From the NCBI GenBank assembly GCA_937894675.1, contig CALCQO010000043.1, positions 1-18,400 of the forward strand: a stretch of 18,400 nucleotides of DNA, given 5' to 3'. The notes under the pieces were generated by a model. It did no database searches and was not told the DNA's origin. It saw only the letters and a list, made by a program, of their open reading frames with translations. A program made the translations under genes and the position numbers. Below are positions 7,803 to 15,979 of the stretch, one piece after another; position 1 is the first letter of the stretch; each line of letters opens with the position of its first letter. The DNA is from an uncultured Clostridia bacterium. GTDB lineage: Bacteria; Bacillota; Clostridia; Christensenellales; Aristaeellaceae.

Positions 7803-8363
7803 ATGAACACCATCAACATTCAACTGCCGCTGGATGACGCCATCATCAAGGATCTGCGCGCGGGGGATTCTGTCCTGCTCAGCGGTTCTCTCTATACAGC
7901 CCGTGACGCCGCCCATAAGCGCATGCTGGAAGCCCTGGACAAAGGGGAGCCCCTGCCCTTTGACATCAAGGGACAGGTGATCTACTATGTCGGGCCTGCC
8001 CCCGCCGGCCCCGGGTACGCCGTCGGCTCTGCCGGCCCCACCACCAGCTACCGGATGGACGCTTACACGCCCCAGCTGCTGAACCTGGGCCTGAAGGGCA
8101 TGATTGGCAAGGGCAAGCGCTCCGCCGCCGTGGTGGACGCCATGAAGGAGCATAACGCCGTGTACTTTGGCGCCACCGGCGGCGCCGCCGCGCTGATCGC
8201 AAAGCGGATTATCAAGTCGGAAGTCATCGCCTACCCGGACCTGGGCGCCGAGGCGATCCACCGCTTCGAAATCAAGGATTTTCCTGTGATTGTGCTCATC
8301 GACTCCCAAGGGAACAACCTGTACGAGATCGGCCCCGCCCTGTACAAGACCACCGATTTGTGA
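7803..8363 (+). CDS. fumB: Fumarate hydratase class I, beta subunit
   Basis: This is the C-terminal half of the class I hydratase, 186 residues, acting with the preceding subunit. Recognisable family blocks are LRAGDSVLLSGSLYTARDAAHKR near residues 19-41, GPTTSYRMD (about 78-86), MIGKGKR (about 100-106) and YFGATGGAAAL in the second half. The ATG at 7803 has AAGGGAG 7 bases upstream; a longer in-frame reading from 7701 would lie inside the alpha-subunit gene. Separate alpha and beta genes are the usual arrangement in Clostridia, while enterobacterial FumA is a single fused chain. Confidence 0.92.
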   Translation: MNTINIQLPLDDAIIKDLRAGDSVLLSGSLYTARDAAHKRMLEALDKGEPLPFDIKGQVIYYVGPAPAGPGYAVGSAGPTTSYRMDAYTPQLLNLGLKGMIGKGKRSAAVVDAMKEHNAVYFGATGGAAALIAKRIIKSEVIAYPDLGAEAIHRFEIKDFPVIVLIDSQGNNLYEIGPALYKTTDL

Positions 8364-8399
8364 TAGGATAATCGCACTTTGTATCAAGGAGGAGTGCGC

Positions 8400-9833
8400 A
8401 TGAACAGAAGGCCCGCCCTGCGTTTGCTGGCTTTTCTGCTATGCGCGCTTCTCCTTTTGCCTGCCCCCATCCTGGCAAGCGACGCGTATGACAGCAATGT
8501 CCCCGACAACCTGACTGCCGACCATATCCGTGGGGAGGCAGCCATCCTGATCAACGCGGATACCGGGGATGTTTTGTTCGAAAAAAACGCGGATGATCTG
8601 CATTACCCCGCCTCCACTACCAAGATTATGACGGTGCTGCTGGGCATCCTGATGGGTGATTTGGAATCCACCGTTGTGACAACGCCTTCCGCCGTTACCT
8701 TGGGGGAGGAAAACGCCTCCACCATACCCCTGGAAGTGGGGCAGGAAATCAACTTCAAGGATTTGCTGTACGCCACCATGGTGGCATCGGGGAATGATGG
8801 CGCCAACCTGATTGCCGAAACTATCTCCGGTTCTCAGGAACAATTTGCCGCCTTGATGAACGAAGCCGCCTACAACTACGGCTGCTTCAACACACATTTT
8901 ACAAATGCCCATGGCCTGCACAATGATTATCATCTCTCCACGGCGCGCGACTTGGCGACCATCGCCAAAGAAGCCATGCAGAATGAAACCTTCCGGGAGA
9001 TTGCCCAGCTGTCCACTTTTGTCTTGCCCCGAAACAACACCAATGAAGGCCGCAGGCTGACCTCCCGGGACAATATCTTCAAGTCCCGCTCCGAAGTGGC
9101 GGAGGATCAGCAGTATTATTTTGAGTACGCTACCGGCATCAAGACCGGTTTTTATTCGTTAGCGGGGTATTGCTATGTAGGATCCGCCTACAAGGACGGC
9201 ATCCATCTGATTTCCGTGGTTCTGAAGGAAACCAGTTACAAGCGGTGCTTTACCGATACCATCCGCATGTTCAACTATGGTTTCAGCCAGTATATCTCCA
9301 CCAGTGTCGAGGAAATCTACAGGCAGAACCCCAAGGTGATTGATATTTCCGGTTTCGCCCTGGACGACATGGATTTGGGGCGGCTGGAACTGGACATCCA
9401 CAAGATGGACTCCGCCGCCAACGACCACCTGGTCGGCCTGGTCAGCAAGCCCGATTCCCACCTGCAGGAATACAATACCCGCACCCAGTTCCAGTTTACA
9501 CGCACACTGGAAGCTCCCATCAGCGCCGGGGAAACCATCGGCATCATGACCTACTCCCCCGTTGACGGCAGCGAGCCCATCGAGTATGAGCTGATTGCCA
9601 GCCGCTCGGTGGAAAGGCGCGCCGCCATCGCCCCCTCCCTGGCGGAGATCCTGCAGTTCTCCGAGAACGACCCCAATCCCTTCCCCAAGTTCTCCCTGGA
9701 ACTTCTGTTCCTGATGCTGCTGCCCGTGCTGGCGGTAGCCCTGCTGATGTTCCTGCTGTTCAAGCTATTCACCCGCAAGCGCAAGCCAAAGCTGAAGCAA
9801 AAGCGCGGGTACAAAACCAGGTACTTCCGATAA
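8400..9833 (+). CDS. dacF: D-alanyl-D-alanine carboxypeptidase (DacF/PBP5-like, S11 family)
   Basis: This penicillin-binding protein trims the terminal D-Ala from peptidoglycan pentapeptides outside the membrane. The 477-residue product has a signal peptide (basic NRRPALR, a hydrophobic run, then ALA-type end near residue 27). The S11 catalytic motifs are STTK (72-75, nucleophile Ser72), SGN (130-132) and KTG (248-250). A beta-rich C-terminal domain follows, then a clear membrane helix (about 434-456) and a very basic cytoplasmic tail. Many family members use an amphipathic anchor instead of a full helix. ATG 8400 is fixed by a perfect AAGGAGG 7 bases upstream. A possible weak GATAAT lies at 8367-8372; otherwise it is read through from fumarase. 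Confidence 0.94.
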   Translation: MNRRPALRLLAFLLCALLLLPAPILASDAYDSNVPDNLTADHIRGEAAILINADTGDVLFEKNADDLHYPASTTKIMTVLLGILMGDLESTVVTTPSAVTLGEENASTIPLEVGQEINFKDLLYATMVASGNDGANLIAETISGSQEQFAALMNEAAYNYGCFNTHFTNAHGLHNDYHLSTARDLATIAKEAMQNETFREIAQLSTFVLPRNNTNEGRRLTSRDNIFKSRSEVAEDQQYYFEYATGIKTGFYSLAGYCYVGSAYKDGIHLISVVLKETSYKRCFTDTIRMFNYGFSQYISTSVEEIYRQNPKVIDISGFALDDMDLGRLELDIHKMDSAANDHLVGLVSKPDSHLQEYNTRTQFQFTRTLEAPISAGETIGIMTYSPVDGSEPIEYELIASRSVERRAAIAPSLAEILQFSENDPNPFPKFSLELLFLMLLPVLAVALLMFLLFKLFTRKRKPKLKQKRGYKTRYFR

Positions 9834-9842
9834 TAGGTAGTA

Positions 9843-9874
9843 AACGGAGGCTCATGCCATGCATGGCCTCCGTT
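9843..9874. terminator. Hairpin between convergent dacF and the SGNH gene
   Basis: AACGGAGGC (843-851 of this kilobase) pairs perfectly with GCCTCCGTT (866-874). An inner CATG/CATG extends the stem to a 5-base loop. It sits 9 bases after the dacF stop and 16 bases from the SGNH stop on the other strand. Neither side has a good T-run, so termination may be weak, but the position suggests a shared bidirectional terminator. Confidence 0.6.
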
Positions 9875-9890
9875 ATGCAATACGGGGTTT

Positions 9891-10532
9891 TCAGCCTAGG
9901 ATGTCCCGCAGTTTGTCCGCCAGAGCGCTGGCAAAGTGGGCGTTGCTTTCTTTGTCAAAGTGCATGAAATCCTTGTCCGCTGGTTGCACATAGGGGTTGC
10001 AGTCCAGATAGTCGCAGCCGAAATCCCTGGCGGCCTGCTCGTACAGGGCGGGCAGCTGCTCGGACTTTTCCACGCAGCCAGCCCCCATGCCGGGACCATT
10101 GGTGGGGGACGTATACAGCCGCTTGTCGATGATGATGGGGGCGACAATCAGGATCCGGGGCTGAGCGGCCCAGGCTTCCACCTGCCGCGCCTTTTTTACC
10201 AGGCGCAGCATGCCGTCGCGGATATTGGCTGCGTTGGCGGAAAAACGCTCCTTGCAGTCGTTCGTACCCAGCATCAGCACCATCAAATCAAGCGGCGCGT
10301 GGGACATCAGCGTGGTGGCCAGGGCGGTAAAGCCGCACAGACCTTCGTTCAGCGGATCCTCGAACACGGTGGTGCGGCCGCTAAGGCCTTCCTCCACGAT
10401 GAAATACTCCTCTCCCAGCAGCTTCTGCAGCTGCATGGTCCACCGCACATCGTCATCGTAGCGTCCGCCGCTGGCAGCGTCATACCCCCAGGTGTTGGAA
10501 TCCCCAAAGCAAAGAATGTGTTTCTTTTTCAT
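9891..10532 (-). CDS. SGNH/GDSL-type hydrolase, arylesterase-like
   Basis: A 213-residue hydrolase with the four SGNH blocks: FGDSNTWG (9-16, nucleophile Ser12), GLSGRTT (49-55, oxyanion Gly), GTND (89-92) and the Asp188-x-x-His191 pair. It probably hydrolyses acyl or acetyl esters; no signal peptide is seen, so it should act in the cytoplasm. As last gene of a sugar-uptake operon, 3 bases after a permease gene, it may remove ester groups (for example acetyl) from imported sugars. This is an inference from context. The start ATG 10532 has AAAGGGT upstream. Confidence 0.9.
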   Translation of the reverse strand: MKKKHILCFGDSNTWGYDAASGGRYDDDVRWTMQLQKLLGEEYFIVEEGLSGRTTVFEDPLNEGLCGFTALATTLMSHAPLDLMVLMLGTNDCKERFSANAANIRDGMLRLVKKARQVEAWAAQPRILIVAPIIIDKRLYTSPTNGPGMGAGCVEKSEQLPALYEQAARDFGCDYLDCNPYVQPADKDFMHFDKESNAHFASALADKLRDILG

Positions 10533-10535
10533 TAT

Positions 10536-11420
10536 TTACCCTTTCACAGCGCCCATGGCCAGGCCGTTGACAAAGTCTTTCTGCACAATCCAGGTGAGAA
10601 TAATCACAGGGATCAGCGTCACCAAAGCGGTGGCCGCCATGGGGCCCCAAGCTAGTCCCCGGTCGGTGATAAACCCGGCGATGACCACCGGCAGCGTCTT
10701 GCTTCGCTTGATGGACAGAATTACCGCGAAGAGGAACTCGTTCCAGGTGGCGTTGAAGGTCAGGATAGCCGAAGCAATCAGGCCTGGTTTGGTCATGGGC
10801 AGGATAATGCGGAAGAAGCGCCCCATAAACCCGCAGCCGTCCAGCATGGCGCTCTCCTCCAGGGAGTAGGGGGTCTGCTCAAAAAAGCCCATCATCAGCC
10901 AGATGACCAGGGGCAGGTTAAAGCTGGTGTTCATAATAATCAAAGCCATCTGGGTATCCATCAGCCCCAGGGTGCGCATCACCAGGTACACGGGGATGGC
11001 GGTAGCGATGGCGGGGTACATCTTCTGCACCAGAAACCAGATGCCAAAGATGCTTCTTGCCCGTTTGCCCAAGGGGCCTCTGACCACCGCGTAGGCAGCC
11101 ATGCTGCCAAAAAGGGTGGTCAGCGCCGTGGTGACGATGGAGATAATCATGGAATTGCCAAAGTAGGTCAGCACCCTGTCCCGGGTGAAGATTTCCGTGA
11201 AGCTTTCTGTGGTCAGTGCGCTGGGCACAATCACCGGCGGATAGGCCAGGTATTCCTGGGGCAGCTTGAAGGCGCTGGTGGTCAGCCAATACAGGGGAAA
11301 CAGCACCAACAGCAGGCTGAGGGTAATCATGATATATTTGAAGGGACGCCCGGCAAAAGCGCTGAGGATGGCCTCCACCGAGGTATAGTCCCTGGGCTTT
11401 CTGCGTTTTTCCGTTACCAT
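10536..11420 (-). CDS. Carbohydrate ABC transporter permease, MalG/LacG-like
   Basis: This is one of two inner-membrane subunits of a CUT1-type sugar importer. The 294-residue protein has a first membrane helix after a short basic N-terminus (near residues 25-50), about six helices in all, and the cytoplasmic EAA loop that docks on the ATPase (LEESAMLDGCGFMGRFFRII, ending PMTKPG). The start is ATG 11420, preceded by a GGAGGAGGAG stretch; it overlaps the upstream permease stop by 7 bases, which indicates coupled translation. A slightly longer in-frame start at 11447 has no such ribosome site. No ATPase gene is present in the operon. Confidence 0.93.
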   Translation of the reverse strand: MVTEKRRKPRDYTSVEAILSAFAGRPFKYIMITLSLLLVLFPLYWLTTSAFKLPQEYLAYPPVIVPSALTTESFTEIFTRDRVLTYFGNSMIISIVTTALTTLFGSMAAYAVVRGPLGKRARSIFGIWFLVQKMYPAIATAIPVYLVMRTLGLMDTQMALIIMNTSFNLPLVIWLMMGFFEQTPYSLEESAMLDGCGFMGRFFRIILPMTKPGLIASAILTFNATWNEFLFAVILSIKRSKTLPVVIAGFITDRGLAWGPMAATALVTLIPVIILTWIVQKDFVNGLAMGAVKG

Positions 11421-12304
11421 ACCTTCTCCTCCTCCGACTTGCGCCATTTCAGGAAGCCCATGCTCAGCACCGACATCAGCAGCACGAAAACGATGGCAAG
11501 GGAAGCGGCGTAGCCCGCGTCAAAGAAGCGCAGGCCTTGCTTGTAAATGTAGTTGGGCAGCATTTCCGTGGCGGTGCCCGGTCCGCCGTTGGTCATTACA
11601 TAAACGGTATCAAACACCTTAAAACCGTCGATAAAGCGGATCATCAGCACGATGACCAGCACCGGCTTCATTAGCGGAAGCACAATCTTGCGGAATATGT
11701 AGCCGGGGGTTGCCCCGTCCACCAGGGCAGCCTGCATGCAGTCGCCCGGCAGGGCTTTCAGCCCCGCGGCGCAGATGATGGTGACCCAGGGGGTCAACTG
11801 CCATACGTTGACAAAGATAACCGACACCATGGCCATGGTGGGGTCGCTCAGCCAATTGATGCCCGGGATGCCTACGAAGCTCAGCAGATAGTTGATGATG
11901 CCGGTGGTGGAGTCAAACATCATGCGCCACAAAGTACCAACGGCGACGGGCGCCATGACCATGGGAATCATTAAAATGGATGTGACATTGCGCGCCCAGC
12001 GCTTATTGGAGCAGATCACCATGGCAACCATCATGCCCAATACTACTTCCAAAGATACCGATACCACGGTAAACAGCAGGGTATTCCAGGTGCTGGTATG
12101 CAGCAGCTTGTCGGAAAGAATGCGGGCATAGTTGTCCAGGCCGATAAAGCGCGGCACCTGATTGGGCAGGTTGAGCTTCATACGGAAAAAACTTAAATAC
12201 AGCGAGTACAGCAGCGGTAAAAGCGCTGTAATGCCTAAATAAATCAAGGTGGGCGCCAGAAAAAGCCAGGTGGCCAGCTTGTCGCTGTTGCGGTATTTGT
12301 TCAT
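11414..12304 (-). CDS. Carbohydrate ABC transporter permease, MalF/UgpA-like
   Basis: The 296-residue partner permease of the importer. It has about six membrane helices starting with TWLFLAPTLIYLGI near residue 12, the EAA loop (QAALVDGATPGYIFRKIVLP) in the cytoplasmic turn, and the family block NGGPGTATEMLPNYIYKQG near the C-terminus. ATG 12304 has AAAGGA 11 bases upstream, a rather long gap. It lies 73 bases after the binding-protein gene, and that gap holds a strong hairpin (12326-12364), so the permeases are probably made at lower levels than the binding protein. Confidence 0.93.
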   Translation of the reverse strand: MNKYRNSDKLATWLFLAPTLIYLGITALLPLLYSLYLSFFRMKLNLPNQVPRFIGLDNYARILSDKLLHTSTWNTLLFTVVSVSLEVVLGMMVAMVICSNKRWARNVTSILMIPMVMAPVAVGTLWRMMFDSTTGIINYLLSFVGIPGINWLSDPTMAMVSVIFVNVWQLTPWVTIICAAGLKALPGDCMQAALVDGATPGYIFRKIVLPLMKPVLVIVLMIRFIDGFKVFDTVYVMTNGGPGTATEMLPNYIYKQGLRFFDAGYAASLAIVFVLLMSVLSMGFLKWRKSEEEKVW

Positions 12305-12325
12305 AGCGTTTCACATCCTTTGCCG

Positions 12326-12364
12326 AAAAGGGCATGGCTGGACGGCAGTTTGCCGCCCAGCCAT
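12326..12364 (-). terminator. Intercistronic attenuator hairpin between binding protein and permeases
   Basis: On the minus strand, ATGGCTGGGCGGCA (12364-12351) pairs with TGCCGTCCAGCCAT (12347-12334), 14 bp with one G-U, closing a 3-base loop. GCCC and TTTT (12329-12326) follow in the direction of transcription. Stem plus T-run makes a terminator that must be leaky, because the two permease genes beyond it show no promoter of their own. This arrangement commonly gives excess binding protein, or protects the 3' end of its mRNA. Confidence 0.75.
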
Positions 12365-12377
12365 TGCCGATGAGGGA

Positions 12378-13649
12378 TTAGTGGTTGAAGTTCTTGATGC
12401 CTTCCTCCGGCGGAGAGTTTTCCAGCGCCATCTTGATGCCCTTTTCCATTTCGGTCACAGCGGTTTCCAGATCCATCTGATCGGTCAGGTACGCGCTGAC
12501 AACGGTGTTGAGCACGGTGTCCGCTTCCACGGAAGCGGCGATGCGCCACCACATGTTGGCGGTATCCAGGGCACCGCGCAGCTCATACAGGGCGGAGTTC
12601 TTGATGGCGTCCTGCTCCCAGAAATCCTTGCGGGGGGAGAAAATGGCGAACTCATCATAGAACTGCTGCTGTTTTTCCGCGCTGGTGTACATTTTGATCC
12701 ATTCCCAGGCCAGGTCCTTGTTCTCGGAATTGGCGGGGATGGCCACGTCCCAGGCAGACAGCAGGGTGATGCCGGTCTTTTCGTAGGGGATGGTGCTCAG
12801 CGCCCATTTGCCAACAATCTGGGATTTCTCGGGGTCTTCCGCGTTCTGGGTGACACCCAGGGTAGGCCAGGTTTCGCACACAGCGGCTCTGCCGTCCAGG
12901 AAGGCCTTGATGGATTCTTCCACGCCCCAGGAGAGATTGGCGGGATCCATGGCTTTCTTGTTCAGCTCATACAGGTGGGTGAGGGCGTCCCGGGTTTCCT
13001 GGGAATTGATGGTGACATTCCAGTCCTCATCCGCCCAGGCGCCGCCCATGGACCACAGGATGTAGTCGAACACGCCGCCCAGCTGGCCGGGGGCTTCGGC
13101 GATGGTGACGCCGTAGAAACCATCCTTGGTCAGCTCGATGCTCTTTTCACGGTATTCTTTCCAGGTGTCGGGCAGCCCGTCGGGGAACAGGTCTGTGCGG
13201 TAGGCAAACACCTGGGGGGTGTTGGCGTTGGGGATGCCGATGATGGTATCCTGCCACTTGCCGCAGTTGTTCAGCACGTTCTCAATCCAGACGTCCATGT
13301 CGTAGCCGTCCTTCTCGATATAAGGGCCCAGATCCGTCAGGAAGGGGAAGAACTCGCCGTCCCACTGGCTGGCCACGTCGATGACGTCAAAAGCGGCTGT
13401 GCCGCCGCTGGTCAAGTCCAGCAGGGCTTTCTCATGCAGCGTCACATAAGGGAAGTCAACCACGTCCACCTTGGCGCCGGTTAACTCCTCAAACTCCGGC
13501 ACGATGGAGCGGGCTGCGTCGGCATACACGCTGGACATATACAGAACTGTCAGCGTCTTGCCGGCAAAGGGTTTGCTCTCGGCCATCGCGGGTGCGGCGA
13601 GGGACAAGAGCAAGGCAGCGGTCAACAGGATTGCGAAAAACTTCTTCAT
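12378..13649 (-). CDS. Extracellular sugar-binding protein of an ABC importer (family 1)
   Basis: The 423-residue substrate-binding protein captures a sugar outside the membrane for the two permeases. It begins with a classic signal peptide (MKK, hydrophobic run, LAAPAMA followed by ES near residues 24-25). The mature part is a CUT1-type binding fold, with VPEFEELTGAKVDVV early and aromatic-rich regions (WSMGGAW near 200, MWWRIAAS near 369) that could stack on sugar rings. Oddly there is no lipobox cysteine, so it does not look like the usual Gram-positive lipoprotein. ATG 13649 has a perfect AAGGAGG 7 bases upstream. It is first in the leftward operon, with its own promoter at 13697-13725. 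The sugar is unknown. Confidence 0.93.
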   Translation of the reverse strand: MKKFFAILLTAALLLSLAAPAMAESKPFAGKTLTVLYMSSVYADAARSIVPEFEELTGAKVDVVDFPYVTLHEKALLDLTSGGTAAFDVIDVASQWDGEFFPFLTDLGPYIEKDGYDMDVWIENVLNNCGKWQDTIIGIPNANTPQVFAYRTDLFPDGLPDTWKEYREKSIELTKDGFYGVTIAEAPGQLGGVFDYILWSMGGAWADEDWNVTINSQETRDALTHLYELNKKAMDPANLSWGVEESIKAFLDGRAAVCETWPTLGVTQNAEDPEKSQIVGKWALSTIPYEKTGITLLSAWDVAIPANSENKDLAWEWIKMYTSAEKQQQFYDEFAIFSPRKDFWEQDAIKNSALYELRGALDTANMWWRIAASVEADTVLNTVVSAYLTDQMDLETAVTEMEKGIKMALENSPPEEGIKNFNH

Positions 13650-13696
13650 AAGTTCTCCTCCTTAACAATATGGGCACCTGCCGTTTTGATGGAAAA

Positions 13697-13725
13697 ATGA
13701 TAACACGCCATCCGGCCGCCGTCAA
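13697..13725 (-). promoter_or_regulatory. Promoter of the sugar ABC transporter operon
   Basis: Minus-strand TTGACG (13725-13720), a 17-bp spacer and TATCAT (13702-13697). AT-rich DNA at 13726-13755 lies just upstream and could act as an UP element or bind a regulator. It is divergent from the promoter at 13767-13795, with about 40 bp between the two -35 boxes. No regulator gene for the operon is in the window. Confidence 0.75.
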
Positions 13726-13766
13726 GAAGGTTAATAAATATACACGTTTAATCAAGCCGACGGCAA

Positions 13767-13795
13767 TTGACAATCCCTTGGGTTTTCCGTACAAT
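13767..13795 (+). promoter_or_regulatory. Promoter of the phosphoribosyltransferase-guaA unit
   Basis: A perfect TTGACA (13767-13772), a 17-bp spacer and TACAAT (13790-13795). The predicted transcript starts near 13802, leaving a leader of only about 35 bases, too short for a purine riboswitch. A small hairpin (TTGAGG/CCTCGA, 13797-13812) spans the start. Confidence 0.8.
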
Positions 13796-13835
13796 CTTGA
13801 GGTAATCCTCGACAATGAAAAGGAGATGTTTCATC

Positions 13836-14390
13836 ATGGACTATACCCTGCACGTGGCGGGGCTGCAAAGGCAGCTGCCCTTGTGCCGTGTAAATGACGA
13901 TCTGTCCATCGCCGCCTTTGTAATCTTCGGCGATGTGGAATTAACCGTAGCCTGCGCCCGGGAACTGCTGAAAAAAGCGCCGGAGCACGATGTGCTGATC
14001 ACCGCCGAATCCAAGGGCATTCCCCTGGTGTACGAGATGGCGCGCCAGCATGGTGAGAACCGCTACCTTATCGCCCGCAAGGCGCCCAAGCTGTACATGC
14101 GCAATATTTTCTCCACCGAAGTTACTTCCATTACCACCGCCAACCGGCAGATGCTGCATATTGACCAGAACGACGCGGACTTTATGCGCGGCAAAAAGGT
14201 GCTGATTGTGGACGATGTCATCTCCACCGGCGAATCCCTCAAAGCGGTGGAAAAACTGGTTTCCGAAGCGGGCGGTCAGGTCATCGGCAAGATGGCCATT
14301 CTGGCGGAAGGTCCTGCTAAAAACCGCGATGATATCATCTACCTGGAGCGTCTGCCCCTATTTAAGGCGGACGGCACCGAAATAGAATAA
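13836..14390 (+). CDS. Phosphoribosyltransferase, purine-salvage type (Apt-like)
   Basis: A 184-residue type I phosphoribosyltransferase, which joins a base to PRPP. The PRPP-binding motif VLIVDDVISTGES is at 122-134, and an Apt-like substrate region (ITAESKGIPLVYEMAR, about 55-70) precedes it. Its position directly before guaA supports a role in purine salvage, but adenine, xanthine or a regulatory ligand cannot be told apart by eye. ATG 13836 is chosen because an in-frame ATG at 13815 would place the AAAGGAG ribosome site (13819-13825) inside the coding region. It is the first gene of its transcript; guaA follows 53 bases after the stop, beyond a small terminator-like hairpin. Confidence 0.85.
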   Translation: MDYTLHVAGLQRQLPLCRVNDDLSIAAFVIFGDVELTVACARELLKKAPEHDVLITAESKGIPLVYEMARQHGENRYLIARKAPKLYMRNIFSTEVTSITTANRQMLHIDQNDADFMRGKKVLIVDDVISTGESLKAVEKLVSEAGGQVIGKMAILAEGPAKNRDDIIYLERLPLFKADGTEIE

Positions 14391-14396
14391 ACCCCT

Positions 14397-14417
14397 CAGG
14401 CGCGAAGCGCCTGTTTT
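14397..14417 (+). terminator. Terminator-like hairpin between the phosphoribosyltransferase gene and guaA
   Basis: CAGGCGC (14397-14403) pairs perfectly with GCGCCTG (14407-14413) around a GAA loop, followed by TTTTCAT. Only 26 bases remain before guaA, and no promoter is visible in them. guaA therefore depends on read-through or on a promoter inside the upstream gene. Confidence 0.7.
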
Positions 14418-14443
14418 CATCTTATGGCAGGAAGGATATACAA

Positions 14444-15979
14444 ATGAATCAACGCATCATCATTCTGGATTTTGGTGGCCAGTACACCCAGCTGATTGCC
14501 CGACGCGTACGGCAAATGAAGGTTTATTCCTATGTGGTCAACCATAAAACCCCGGCGGAGGAGATCCGCGCCATGAACCCCAGCGGCATCATCCTCTCCG
14601 GCAGCCCCGCCACCCTGCGGGTGGAAGACGCTCCCCGGTGCGACGAAGGGGTGTTTTCCCTGGGTGTGCCTGTCCTGGGCATCTGCTATGGCATGCAGCT
14701 GATGGCCAAGATGCTCGGCGGCGATGTCAGCATGGCGGACAAGCGGGAGTACGGCTTGGCGGATGTCACCTTTGATACCGCCAGCCCGCTGTTTCAGGAT
14801 ATGCCCAAATCCAGCCCCTGCTGGATGAGCCATACCGACCAGGTAGTCACCCTGCCCAAAGGCTTTGCCAACATCGCCCATACCCCTTCCTGCCCGGTAG
14901 CGGCCATGGGAGATGATGACCGCAAGCTGTATGGCATCCAGTTCCACCCTGAAGTAACCCACTCGGTAGACGGCATGCGGGTCATCGAGGCTTTCCTGCG
15001 CCGCATTTGCGGCTGCACCCAGGAGTGGGAGATGTCCGGATACGCCGAAACCGCCATCCGACAAATTCAGGAGGCGGTGGGGGAGGGTACTGTGCTGCTG
15101 GCCCTTTCCGGCGGGGTGGACAGTTCTGTGGTGGCAGCTCTTTTGTATAAAGCCATCGGCAGCCGCCTGCACTGTGTGTTTGTGGACCATGGCTTTATGC
15201 GCAAAGGCGAGCCGGAAATGGTGAAAGAGGTATTTACCGCCCACTTCCCCGTGTCCCTAACCTGCGTGGACGCGGGCGAGCGGTTCATGGAAAAGTTGAA
15301 AAATATATCCGACCCGGAAACCAAGCGTAAAATCATCGGGGCGGAGTTTATTGCCGTGTTCCGCGATGAGGCCGCCAAACTGGGCAAGTTGGATCACTTC
15401 GCCCAGGGCACCATCTATCCGGACGTCATCGAGTCAGGCGCCGTGGAAGGCAGCAATGTCATCAAATCCCATCACAATGTGGGCGGCCTGCCCAAGGAAC
15501 TGGGCTTTACCTCCCTGGTGGAGCCCCTGCGCATGCTCTTCAAGGATGAGGTGCGCCAGCTGGGCCTTGTCCTGGGTTTGCCCCGGGAGATGGTGTTCCG
15601 CCAGCCCTTCCCAGGCCCCGGCCTGGCCATCCGCTGCATCGGCGATTTAACCAAGGATAAAATCCATATCGTGCGGGAAAGCGACGCCATCCTCAGGGAG
15701 GAAATCGCTGCCGCCGGCTTGGATGCCAGCGTCAACCAATATTTCACCGTCCTAACCGGGGTGCGCTCCGTGGGCGTCATGGGAGACGAGCGTACCTATT
15801 TCAATGCCGTCGCCATCCGCGCCGTTACCACCGATGATTTCATGACCGCCGACTGGGCCCGCATCCCCTACGATACCCTGGCCCTTATCAGCCGCCGCAT
15901 CGTCAACGAAGTCTCCGGCGTCAACCGCGTCCTGTTGGATGTGACAACAAAGCCCCCGGCAAGTATTGAGTGGGAGTAA
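14444..15979 (+). CDS. guaA: GMP synthase (glutamine-hydrolysing)
   Basis: GuaA converts XMP to GMP using glutamine and ATP. The 511 residues, a normal length, contain the class I amidotransferase domain with Cys81 in GICYGMQ and His168/Glu170 in FHPEV, the ATP pyrophosphatase loop SGGVDSS (222-228), the YPDVIES block, and the dimerisation domain with RQPFPGPGLAIR. It ends in KPPASIEWE, the conserved C-terminus of GuaA, so the gene is intact. ATG 14444 has AAGGA 7 bases upstream. The 3' end of guaA is a recognised target for tyrosine-integrase islands, and the module that follows fits this. The gene probably ends at the bidirectional hairpin at 16125-16164. Confidence 0.97.
   Translation: MNQRIIILDFGGQYTQLIARRVRQMKVYSYVVNHKTPAEEIRAMNPSGIILSGSPATLRVEDAPRCDEGVFSLGVPVLGICYGMQLMAKMLGGDVSMADKREYGLADVTFDTASPLFQDMPKSSPCWMSHTDQVVTLPKGFANIAHTPSCPVAAMGDDDRKLYGIQFHPEVTHSVDGMRVIEAFLRRICGCTQEWEMSGYAETAIRQIQEAVGEGTVLLALSGGVDSSVVAALLYKAIGSRLHCVFVDHGFMRKGEPEMVKEVFTAHFPVSLTCVDAGERFMEKLKNISDPETKRKIIGAEFIAVFRDEAAKLGKLDHFAQGTIYPDVIESGAVEGSNVIKSHHNVGGLPKELGFTSLVEPLRMLFKDEVRQLGLVLGLPREMVFRQPFPGPGLAIRCIGDLTKDKIHIVRESDAILREEIAAAGLDASVNQYFTVLTGVRSVGVMGDERTYFNAVAIRAVTTDDFMTADWARIPYDTLALISRRIVNEVSGVNRVLLDVTTKPPASIEWE

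Noticed and set aside
6248..7819. 523-codon open frame on the minus strand
   Set aside because: Antisense to tmcAL and the fumarase alpha subunit, with no motif or ribosome site; a shadow frame.
12249..13484. 411-codon open frame on the plus strand
   Set aside because: Antisense to the sugar-binding protein gene, which has a signal peptide, strong ribosome site and promoter.
13802..13835. Purine riboswitch upstream of the phosphoribosyltransferase-guaA unit
   Set aside because: The predicted leader is only about 35 bases, far too short for an aptamer, and no such fold is visible before guaA either.
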